The notes beneath the pieces were generated by a model, which saw only the letters and a list, made by a program, of their open reading frames with translations, searched no databases and had not been told where the DNA came from. The position numbers were made by a program, and so were the translations under genes. Of a stretch of DNA of 36,188 nucleotides, positions 7,707 through 16,341 are shown one piece after another (position 1 is the stretch's first letter; each line of letters begins with the position of its first letter). Origin of the DNA: Oxalobacteraceae bacterium (lineage in GTDB: Bacteria > Pseudomonadota > Gammaproteobacteria > Burkholderiales > Burkholderiaceae_D); the NCBI GenBank assembly GCA_947464955.1, contig CANHZI010000027.1, positions 1 to 36,188 on the forward strand, in the 5' to 3' direction.

Positions 7707-8687
7707 ATGAAAACTACGTCTTTGAGCTCGACAATTTTTCAGCCATTTCTTCGCATAAGCTATCATGCTGCGGGCGCGCTTCCAGGCTTTGACAGAATAA
7801 TTCCAAGGAAATGGAGTTTAAAGGAGCAGCTACAGTTTGCTGTTCCTGAGAATACATGCCGCTTTCTGCAACAAGATAAGCAATGGATAGCACGAGTTCA
7901 GAGCGCTCGATTGCGAAGTGCAATTTTGCAGCATTATGCCCGACTTGGACCAAATACGGACTGGCGCAATCTGGTTGAAACCTGTGGTGATTATGGTTGG
8001 GATGCGATACGAAATGAGCAACGTCCCATTATTATGGTGACACCACATTACGGCTCATTTGTGTTTGCGAGCCTTGCAATTGCCCAATTCCTGGCGCCGA
8101 AAAGAATTAACATTTTTTACGACGATCCCAAGAATAATGCCAGCAATGCGCAATTCTTTGAAATACTCTCAAGTCAAGCGAATATTCGCGTCCTATATAA
8201 CAATCCGCGCGGCATTGCGACTGCAGTAAAAGCCCTCAAGCACGGTGAAGTGCTGACGATGTTCCCTGATGTATATGGTTCGATAGATCAAACCAGCTTT
8301 GTGCCCTTCTTGGACCGGTATTTGCGAATTATGCCGGGAACAGCATTCTTAGCGCGGAGAAACCAAGCACTTGTTGTACCAGCTTATTCGTGGCCACGGA
8401 AGAAATTTGGTGCCTATATTCAACTTGATCGCCCGATCGATCCATTGCAATTTATCGATGGCGATGCAGAACAACAGGAATTTGCAATTAACTGCGAGAT
8501 ATTCGCCTCGATTAGCAAGAAGCTTCGTGAGATGCCAGAATATTGGCACTACTGGGAGCGACTATCAGAAATATCGCAGCCGTCGACCACAGGGCATTGG
8601 CAGAACAGGGTGCAAAGCAGACTGCTTCAGGTTCCGGCGCTACATAGAATGCTCTCGCATTATTCAATCAAAAGAGAGGAGGCATGA
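7707..8687 (+). CDS. LpxL/HtrB-like (lysophospholipid/lipid A superfamily) acyltransferase homologue
   Basis: PIIMVTPHYGSFVFASLAIAQFL...INIFYDDPKNN...ANIRVLYNNPRGIATAVKALKHGEVLTMFPDVYGSIDQTSFVPFLDRYLRIMPGTAFLARRNQALVVPAY, layout of the Lip_A_acyltrans family. Starts 8 nt after the previous stop. Confidence 0.75.
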   Translation: MKTTSLSSTIFQPFLRISYHAAGALPGFDRIIPRKWSLKEQLQFAVPENTCRFLQQDKQWIARVQSARLRSAILQHYARLGPNTDWRNLVETCGDYGWDAIRNEQRPIIMVTPHYGSFVFASLAIAQFLAPKRINIFYDDPKNNASNAQFFEILSSQANIRVLYNNPRGIATAVKALKHGEVLTMFPDVYGSIDQTSFVPFLDRYLRIMPGTAFLARRNQALVVPAYSWPRKKFGAYIQLDRPIDPLQFIDGDAEQQEFAINCEIFASISKKLREMPEYWHYWERLSEISQPSTTGHWQNRVQSRLLQVPALHRMLSHYSIKREEA

Positions 8688-9135
8688 TGTGCGTTAGGAT
8701 GAGTGTCAGCTCATGAAATTCTCTCGATTTCAAATAAGCGTAGCGATCGCCATCAAGATTCTTGTTGATAGGTAACCTAATCTGACTGTGGAAATACCGA
8801 AACAAAGCTTGGCCTATATTGCTAGCGATTACTTCAACCTATGCCCATTAGTAGAGAATTTTCTTAGGCGCATGATCAAGATTGTAAAGACTAGGCATAC
8901 TAATTTTCAAGCTAGGAACTAAACTTTCAATCTAGATGGAAGTGGGTGAACCACCAAGAGCGCCTGTATTCTCGAAGTATCGCTGCCATTTATCCTATCG
9001 GAATGCCATTGATACGCACAAAAGCCCGCTTCGTCGCAAGTGCGCGTGGATGAAAAGTCCTTTCGTTTATCCTTGTACTCTCATAAGCTTCGGTCAGTTC
9101 CGACCGCTTTCATGTCTCGATTGATAGGAAAATAT

Positions 9136-10836
9136 ATGTTCAAACTTACGCCGATTGGTTTTGGATTACTCTTACTTGCCGCATCAACTCAGGTCATTGC
9201 ACAGCCGATGGTGGCGCCTGAAAACACAAACGCTCAGCCCACCGTAAACTTAAGTTCACAGCTTGATCACATTGCAAAACGATACTATGGTGTCACTCAA
9301 CCGGGTGCTACCGTGATTGTTGTTAAGGATGGAAAAATCTTACTTCGCGGTGGATACGGCCTTGCGAACGTGGAGAAAAATGAAGCACTTAGCGCACAAC
9401 ATGTCATGCGCCTAGGTTCGATTACTAAACAATTCACCGCAGTCGCAATCATGCAATTGGTAGAGCAAGGAAAAATTTCGCTCAATGATCCTATCTCTAA
9501 GTTTGTCGACGATTATCCGGAAAGCGGCAAACGAGTGACGATTGAACACCTGCTTACCCATACTTCAGGTATTCCAAGTTACACAGGTAAACCAGGCTTT
9601 ATTGCCACCGTAGGTGTCGACAAAACAGTCAAGGAGATGATCGATAGCTTCAAGAATGATCCCTTGGAATTTGAACCAGGAACTCAGTGGAAATACAATA
9701 ATTCTGGCTATTTCTTACTCGGGGCTGTGATCGAAAAAGTAAGCGGTATGTCTTACGCCAAGTATGTTGAGAGTGCGCTGTTTATGCCCTTGGGAATGCA
9801 GGACACCGCATATGAAAATTCCGAGCGGAGTAAGCAAATCAAAGCACTCGGTCATACCCCTAGCAAGGGTCAATTTCAAGCGAGTAACAAAATAAGTATG
9901 ACAATCCCGTATGCCGCGGGTGCTTTAGTGTCGAATGTTGATGATCTAGCGAAATGGGATGCTGCTATTGAAGCAGGTAAGCTCTTGAAGCCGGACTCGT
10001 GGAAGCGTGTATTCACGGCTTACAAACTGAGTAATGGTCAAGCGACAGACTATGGATACGGTTGGAATATTGGGCAATTCGAAAGTAAGCCTATGATAGC
10101 CCACGGTGGGGGCATTCCTGGGTTTGCGACCTATGCTTTAAGTATGCCAACGGAAAAACTTTATGTGGCTGTACTCACCAATTCCGACTCTGGGCTTGCT
10201 TCCTCTGAGATGGTAGCAACTCGACTTGCAAGCACCGTACTAGGTAAAACTATACCGGAGTTCAATGCTATTCAGCTTGATAGCAAAATTCTTGATCAAT
10301 ATGTTGGCGTATATAAAATTGATGCCACTAATCGTCGTTTCGTCACACGTGAAGGAGATAAATTAGTAATGACGCGCACCAATGGGCCCCGTACCGTTCT
10401 GCAAGCGTATTCTGAAACTGGCTTCTTCAAGGATAACGAAAGCCTGTTGCGCGTCGATTTTTCGAAAGACAGCAAAGGTAAAGTAAAAGATTTAACTGTC
10501 CACCAACGCGGAACCAGTACAGCGCATGAAAGACTAAACGAGGTGCTGCCAGAAGCACCCAAACAATTTGCGATGACAAATGAGGTGTTTGATGTATTCG
10601 TAGGCGAATATCAAATTCGTCCTAACTTCATATTAACTGTCAAGCGTGATGGGAATCGTTTTCTCACCCAGGCTACTGGACAATCAGAAATAGAGATTTT
10701 TGCAACTAGCCACGAATTCTTCGACGTGCCTGATGTGCGCGGTTCGCTTAAATTTGAGAAAAACGAGAATGGTAAAGTTGTGCAGCTCATCTTGACTCAA
10801 AATGGCCGTAGTATGCCTGTGCCTAAAATCAAGTGA
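9136..10836 (+). CDS. Secreted serine hydrolase, beta-lactamase class C-like (PF00144 type)
   Basis: Signal peptide MFKLTPIGFGLLLLAASTQVIAQP; SITK motif (LGSITKQFTAVAIMQLVEQGK), YNNSGYFLLG, HGGGIPGF motif. Start refined from ORF start 9040. Confidence 0.88.
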   Translation: MFKLTPIGFGLLLLAASTQVIAQPMVAPENTNAQPTVNLSSQLDHIAKRYYGVTQPGATVIVVKDGKILLRGGYGLANVEKNEALSAQHVMRLGSITKQFTAVAIMQLVEQGKISLNDPISKFVDDYPESGKRVTIEHLLTHTSGIPSYTGKPGFIATVGVDKTVKEMIDSFKNDPLEFEPGTQWKYNNSGYFLLGAVIEKVSGMSYAKYVESALFMPLGMQDTAYENSERSKQIKALGHTPSKGQFQASNKISMTIPYAAGALVSNVDDLAKWDAAIEAGKLLKPDSWKRVFTAYKLSNGQATDYGYGWNIGQFESKPMIAHGGGIPGFATYALSMPTEKLYVAVLTNSDSGLASSEMVATRLASTVLGKTIPEFNAIQLDSKILDQYVGVYKIDATNRRFVTREGDKLVMTRTNGPRTVLQAYSETGFFKDNESLLRVDFSKDSKGKVKDLTVHQRGTSTAHERLNEVLPEAPKQFAMTNEVFDVFVGEYQIRPNFILTVKRDGNRFLTQATGQSEIEIFATSHEFFDVPDVRGSLKFEKNENGKVVQLILTQNGRSMPVPKIK

Positions 10837-11016
10837 GTTGACCTACATGACAAGTGAGGGCTGCCAAATGCAAGCTGCTGCAACTTACTGCAACTGGCGG
10901 CAGCCCAAATCTGTCTTGTATTTCTGACGACCTTGAGATCTGACTGCTGGGTTGCAGTCAGTGTCAGCGCCAAATCTGCGCGGTGATTTTAGAAACTAGC
11001 GAAGGCGAAATTGTTG

Positions 11017-11352
11017 TCAATCAAAGTCGAATAACTCAGAAAGAAAGCCTTCTTTCTTTTTCTTGTAATGCCCGCCATGGTTTTGATAACTTTGATGGTG
11101 ATGCTGTTGATGCTGCTGCGGGTAGTGGTGTGGTGATGACACCGGTTGCACGGGTGGGCTTGGTGGGCGGGGAGTCGGCGTGCCTGCATGCGCATTGGCG
11201 CTGGTGGCTGCTGTTGTGCCAGATCGTTCGATGATCTTATCGAGCTCTCCTCGATCTAACCAGACACCGCGGCATTGTGGGCAATAGTCAATTTCAACGC
11301 CTTGGCGTTCCGTCATCGACAGGTTAACGTTCTCGCAAACTGGGCATTTCAT
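11017..11352 (-). CDS. Zinc-ribbon (zf-TFIIB-like) protein with Pro/His/Gln-rich linker
   Basis: MKCPVCENVNLSMTERQGVEIDYCPQCRGVWLDRGELDKIIERS, the CPxC...YCPxCRGVWLDRGEL signature. Confidence 0.88.
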   Translation of the reverse strand: MKCPVCENVNLSMTERQGVEIDYCPQCRGVWLDRGELDKIIERSGTTAATSANAHAGTPTPRPPSPPVQPVSSPHHYPQQHQQHHHQSYQNHGGHYKKKKEGFLSELFDFD

Positions 11353-11632
11353 TTTCGTTCTCTCCTAAGAATGTTTGAATATCGAAGTTTTTGACCGGCG
11401 TAGATGCAAAGGTAACCGGCAGCATTTTAGGTGGTTTTATCGCCGAGATGAGGAAGAATAGATGGTAAAAGAAATCAAAATTTACCGCGCGATTGAACCA
11501 TGCATGCTAGCTTGGAGAGCGAAGCTAAGATGATTTGCTGAGTTTCGTGGATGATTTTTATATGCGGGAGCCTAGAAGTGTGACTTACTGTTCTAAGCCC
11601 GGATGCCACAATTCAGTCACAGTCACAGCGAA

Positions 11633-11880
11633 TGACTCATTGCCAGGCCGGCATTGATCAGCGCGCTGCCGATTCCCTTGCCATAGTATGGTGGATCGAC
11701 GTAGAGCCATGCCAACTCATCAACCGTAAGCGCGACGAAACCTGCATCATGATTATTCCGTTCGAAGGTTCAATATTCGTAGGTCACGGAACACAACAGT
11801 GGTGCTTACCACAGTCCACTGCGCAATCTTTCTACCGAGCCCGAATCGAGATTGTCCGATGCCTGGTCGTAGGGTCGAAT
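11633..11880 (-). pseudogene. Decayed GNAT-family N-acetyltransferase
   Basis: Reverse strand 11750->11633 reads HDAGFVALTVDELAWLYVDPPYYGKGIGSALINAGLAMSH, the GNAT motif A region. Upstream reverse frames give IRPYDQASDN...LRSGLW* with stops, and a stop follows MSHSL. Confidence 0.6.
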
Positions 11881-11921
11881 TTTTGAGGTGAATGTGAATT
11901 CTTGTCGATGAAAAAAGCAAA

Positions 11922-11952
11922 GGGCAGCTACGATGGTGAGTCGATGCTGCCC
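11922..11952 (-). terminator. Terminator downstream of NHL-repeat lipoprotein
   Basis: GGGCAGC (11922-11928) / GCTGCCC (11946-11952), T-rich on the minus-strand 3' side. Confidence 0.5.
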
Positions 11953-11999
11953 CTTGAATTAGCTGATGTTCGCCATTAGTACGAACAAGTTGAACGCGC

Positions 12000-14222
12000 T
12001 TATTGGATAACCACTTTGAGTATGGAATTCAGTGACGTGGCGTAGAGTGAGTTATTTTCTAACCAAGCTAAACCTCTTACATTGTGCAAGCGTGCATTTG
12101 GAAATTTTCCTAGGCGCACACCGCACTGACGGTCCGCTCCTGCAATCACGCTCTTGCTTCCCGTTGCTGTGATTTTCACTAGGGTACAAGCTTCGGCATC
12201 ATAGATATTGCCGAGGTCGTCGACCAGCATGGATGGGCTTAGTCGTGTCGTGACGCTATGCAATTTTGAGACTAAAGCTGCCGTTGAACGTTTATAGACT
12301 CCGGGCGTCGTATTTTGCTCGCCGGCAAAGAACAGGTTACCTTGCTTGTCGAATGATAAGGCACTGACGGGACCGAAGCTTTCCATTCCTGGGAGTTTAG
12401 TTGTTGTGCCATCTGGAAGTAATTTCTGTACACCTGCACCATCTGCAATCAAGAGATTATCTATGCCATCGAACGTGATAGCACATAGCATCCATTCGCG
12501 AGAACTTGGTGGGCAATCAGTAATTTTTGTATTGAGCTTACTCACTTTCCCATCTGGCGAAATTTTAAAAATAAAATTTTCATCTCTCGGCGGTGGAAAT
12601 CCCGTGGTGTATTCTGGTACAGGCCGGTCAAAAATCCAGATGTTGGCGTCATTGTCGACGACCAAACTGGTAGGGAACCTAAACGTTTCCGCCGTCTTTT
12701 TGGTGTCTACCTGTCCCCACCATATGCCAGGCGCAGACAGTGTGCTTACCGCTCCGCTAGTAGAGATCTTGCGTAATGTGAGCACGTTTTGTTTCCAAGA
12801 GAGGCCGAACGTATCAATCAGATTCGGTGCCTCTTCCAATACGTACAAGTTTCCTGCTCGGTCCTTAGTAATGAAGTAAGGGTTGAAAAAGCGAGCCACA
12901 TCAATTTGGCCATCGACTGGACCTGTACTTGATTGGGATTCAAGTACGCCCGCGAAAACGCTAACACGTCCTTGAGGGCTTACTCGAACAATTCGATTTT
13001 GATTTGGATCGCTTAAATAAATATTGCCGTCTTTATCCGCCGTCGCATCTGGGGAGTCAGTTTCGGTATTCTTGCCAGGAATGAGTTTGGCATTGTCCAC
13101 TGATGTAAAGTTCCAATCGCCATTGGCGAGCAACTTATGAATACCATTGCGGTCGAGGATAGTCGGCAAGGCGCCAGAATTCGGAATAATACGAGCTGGC
13201 GATTCGAACTTCGCGGTGCTCAGGGTACTTACATTCCCATCTTGAGTAATTTGGCGTAACTGATATTTGCCACTGGCTTGTTCACGATCTAATACATAGA
13301 TCATCCGATTTGGAAAGACCAGTAAATTGCTGATGGAGACAAATCGTGCATCTTTGCCAGAACCATCTTTCGCTAATGTTGCAGCTTCAGCACCGGCAAT
13401 CACAAGGCCATTTTTCTCGATGACAGAAAAACTTTTTGCAGAGGAAGGAGACGAACGTCGATAGATATTGCCATCAAAGTCGCGATAGTCAGTGACTGAT
13501 GGTAAGTCAATATCTGTCAGCAAAACTTTGCGGCCATCTGGGTAGATCAATTGGGCTTCCGGTTCTGTTAATTGTAGATCTTCAGATTTATTGACATAGG
13601 AAAAGCGCCCTGAAAGATGGCGGAGTTTGTACCAGAGGCGCCCGGCCTGTTGCGCAGGATTGATTATAGAGAAGGTCGTGACTTCCCCAGCCTTTGTGAC
13701 ACGACGAATACGTTCATTCCCTGCATCCCACAAGTAGATGGCATCATCGGCATCGACAACGATATCGGTGGGGGAGGAGAATCGTGCCTCAGTCCCAAAT
13801 GCATTAATCAATCCTTTTCCGCTGATGGCACCAGTATAAGAGTAGACGCCACTGGCACTAGGGCGTAAGAGCACAGTGATGGATTTACTCACTGAACTAA
13901 TACTGGCCGTGATTTTGATGTTGCTGGAAGTCTCTACAGTTCCTGTTGGCGGGGGAAAGTATTCAACGACATTTCCTGCATTTGTACTCAGGCTGCCAAG
14001 ATTTCCTTCTAACGTCCAATTGGCAGTACCAGTCGTCCCAAGCACTTCGGCTGAGATTGATACGCTTTTTGCGCCAGCTTCAATCTCTGGGCTACTTGCC
14101 GAAATATTGAGGCTCACGGGTGTGACGGATGAAGGGGCTGGATTTGTGCCACCGCCGCAAGCGCTTAATGAAATAAGAAAACAGAGGTAGAACCTACTTT
14201 TCCAGGTGTTTGAAGTCGGCAT
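12000..14222 (-). CDS. NHL-repeat lipoprotein
   Basis: Lipoprotein signal FLISLSACGGGTNPAPSS; repeated motifs such as FSSPTDIVVDADDAIYLWDAGNERIRRVTKAGEVTTF and DATADKDGNIYLSDPNQNRIVRVSPQGRVSVFAGV. Start refined from 14291. Confidence 0.85.
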   Translation of the reverse strand: MPTSNTWKSRFYLCFLISLSACGGGTNPAPSSVTPVSLNISASSPEIEAGAKSVSISAEVLGTTGTANWTLEGNLGSLSTNAGNVVEYFPPPTGTVETSSNIKITASISSVSKSITVLLRPSASGVYSYTGAISGKGLINAFGTEARFSSPTDIVVDADDAIYLWDAGNERIRRVTKAGEVTTFSIINPAQQAGRLWYKLRHLSGRFSYVNKSEDLQLTEPEAQLIYPDGRKVLLTDIDLPSVTDYRDFDGNIYRRSSPSSAKSFSVIEKNGLVIAGAEAATLAKDGSGKDARFVSISNLLVFPNRMIYVLDREQASGKYQLRQITQDGNVSTLSTAKFESPARIIPNSGALPTILDRNGIHKLLANGDWNFTSVDNAKLIPGKNTETDSPDATADKDGNIYLSDPNQNRIVRVSPQGRVSVFAGVLESQSSTGPVDGQIDVARFFNPYFITKDRAGNLYVLEEAPNLIDTFGLSWKQNVLTLRKISTSGAVSTLSAPGIWWGQVDTKKTAETFRFPTSLVVDNDANIWIFDRPVPEYTTGFPPPRDENFIFKISPDGKVSKLNTKITDCPPSSREWMLCAITFDGIDNLLIADGAGVQKLLPDGTTTKLPGMESFGPVSALSFDKQGNLFFAGEQNTTPGVYKRSTAALVSKLHSVTTRLSPSMLVDDLGNIYDAEACTLVKITATGSKSVIAGADRQCGVRLGKFPNARLHNVRGLAWLENNSLYATSLNSILKVVIQ

Positions 14223-14674
14223 CGATTTTAAGAGAGAAAAATGTTGAAAAGTCATGAATTGGAAGAGTGCGATTGCAGTATTTGACCACAATTATGTTAA
14301 AGAAAATTGTTTTTTACACATCATATCATTTAAGATTGCATCTTGTTATTTTTTTATTAACTTTTTTTGATTGTGTAAATTTTTGATGCTTGTGAAGATC
14401 AGTGCACTCTCCTTCGTTTCGGTATCATTCGCCGCTCGAAGGACACTTAGTTTCTATCTAGTTGGCGCAAATAGGGGCCGCAAAGCCCTACTTGATGGTC
14501 GACGCCGGCATTTTGTTTCTGTCCATCGTGAAGTTTGATCAGTGAGACTAGAGACTAATTAAGGCTTAAGAGATTGGGAAATAAAGTTTGATACCGAGTG
14601 TCACAGGCAAAATTTTGAGTACAATACTTTTTCGCAAACAACCGAGGGCGATTCGTTCCTAATCGCCTCTCTAT

Positions 14675-15985
14675 ATGGACATATTGATTATTCTTGGTTT
14701 GATTTTGGTGAATGGCTTGTTCGCCATGTCCGAAATTGCTGTCGTATCTTCTAAGCGTATTCGCTTACAAAAACTATCTGAAAATGGAAGTCGTGGTGCA
14801 CAAGTAGCGCTTGAGCTCTCCGACAGCCCAAGCCGATTTTTGTCCACAATTCAAGTCGGTATTACCCTGATTGGTATTTTTAACGGTGCGTTTGGCGAGG
14901 CATCTTTAGTTGCCCAACTTGCTCCTCGGCTTGAGGCTATCCCCCTAATTGCCGAGTTTGCTCGCGAAGTTGCCTTAGGAATTGTGGTGGTTTGCATTAC
15001 CTTTTCTTCGCTCATTTTGGGGGAGCTTTTGCCGAAACGCATTGCAATGCAATACCCAGAAACGGTGGCGTCGCTGATTGCGATGCCGATGCAGTGGCTG
15101 TCGAAAATCATGGGGCCGTTCGTCAAGATATTAACCTTCACCACGGAAGCTTTGTTGCGTTTGGTTGGTCTCCATCAAGCAAGAAATGTTGCGGTCACTG
15201 AGGAAGAAATCGCTGGTATGCTGCAAGAAGGCACGGCCGCAGGCTTGTTTGAAAAAACCGAACATGAGATCGTTTCGCGAGCACTACGCTTAGATGACAT
15301 CCGTGTGGTTTCTCTAATGACGCCACGCATGGACATCGACTTCATCGATATCGAGAAACCGTTGGAAGATAATTTGGCGAAGATTGCATCTAGTCCATAC
15401 AGTCGTTTCCCAGTATGTAAAGGTGATCTGTCGAATGTCATTGGGATTGTTCATGGTGGCCATCTATTCGATCAAGCGATTGAGCGAAAATCGATGCAAA
15501 GTTTAGATATTGCTGCTGCGATCAAACCACCGTTATTTATACCCGAAGCACTAAGTGCTATGCAGCTCTTAGAGTCATTCAAGAAAAATCGTGCAGAACT
15601 TGCTTTGATCATTAATGAATATGGCGAGATCGAGGGAATTGTTACCCTTAGTGATGTGTTGAGTGCCCTAGTTGGTGATGTGGTAGCAGTCGATAGCGAC
15701 ATTGAGCAAGACTGCGTGCAAAGAGAGGATGGTTCGTGGTTGATTGATGGTGGCGTTTCATTTGATCGTTTCCGTGAAATACTTGATACCGAAGTTAGAT
15801 TTCCAGAGGAGGCTTCTGGCTCTTATCACACCTTAGCGGGGTTCGTGCTGACCCATTTTGGCTACATACCTCGAGTCTCGGAATATTTCGAATGGGAAGG
15901 GTTCCGTATCGAGGTGGTCGATATGGATAAGAATCGTATTGATCGCTTATTGATCTCGGAGAAATTGCCGACCACACTGCTGTAG
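14675..15985 (+). CDS. Hemolysin-family / CNNM-type membrane protein (DUF21 + CBS pair + CorC_HlyC)
   Basis: MDILIILGLILVNGLFAMSEIAVVSSKRIRLQKL; GELLPKRIAMQYPE; VVSLMTPRMDIDFIDIE; LIINEYGEIEGIVTLSDVL; C-terminal YHTLAGFVLTHFGYIP. Confidence 0.92.
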   Translation: MDILIILGLILVNGLFAMSEIAVVSSKRIRLQKLSENGSRGAQVALELSDSPSRFLSTIQVGITLIGIFNGAFGEASLVAQLAPRLEAIPLIAEFAREVALGIVVVCITFSSLILGELLPKRIAMQYPETVASLIAMPMQWLSKIMGPFVKILTFTTEALLRLVGLHQARNVAVTEEEIAGMLQEGTAAGLFEKTEHEIVSRALRLDDIRVVSLMTPRMDIDFIDIEKPLEDNLAKIASSPYSRFPVCKGDLSNVIGIVHGGHLFDQAIERKSMQSLDIAAAIKPPLFIPEALSAMQLLESFKKNRAELALIINEYGEIEGIVTLSDVLSALVGDVVAVDSDIEQDCVQREDGSWLIDGGVSFDRFREILDTEVRFPEEASGSYHTLAGFVLTHFGYIPRVSEYFEWEGFRIEVVDMDKNRIDRLLISEKLPTTLL

Positions 15986-16257
15986 TAGTTTCCACTACTG
16001 TTCCTGATGCGAACTAAAATGCGCTACGCTGTCCAATCAATGCTATCGGTTCGCAAATCAGCTTGAGTATAAGTCATCAACCTAAAGAATTGAACCAACA
16101 TCTGCGGTTTCGAATTATGTATCGAAGTCGAATCTCTATTCTCTAAAAAAAACCGTAGGTGAGGCCGCATTTTCAGACCGATGTTTTGTTTTTAGTCGGT
16201 GACCAGTTCTGCATTCTCTTGGTTCAATATTGTCCGCGTCAGAATGCCTAGGCAAAA

Positions 16258-16289
16258 AAATACCCCCGAAAAATTTTCGGGGGTATTTT
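16258..16289. terminator. Bidirectional terminator between convergent genes
   Basis: AAATACCCCCGAAAA...TTTTCGGGGGTATTTTT; A run on the left, T run on the right. Confidence 0.85.
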
Positions 16290-16341
16290 TATGAAGTCAA
16301 CGAACTCAATCGTTGACTAAACGATGGACTTAAGTCCTCAA

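Noticed and set aside
8713-8775. 20-aa ORF MKFSRFQISVAIAIKILVDR after the acyltransferase gene, considered as an extra peptide or truncated membrane protein
   Set aside because: Very short, no convincing RBS, downstream sequence not coding in frame; cannot be supported.
9040-9135. N-terminal extension of the serine hydrolase in the ORF track
   Set aside because: The clear signal peptide begins at ATG 9136; the upstream extension is charged and unlikely to be translated.
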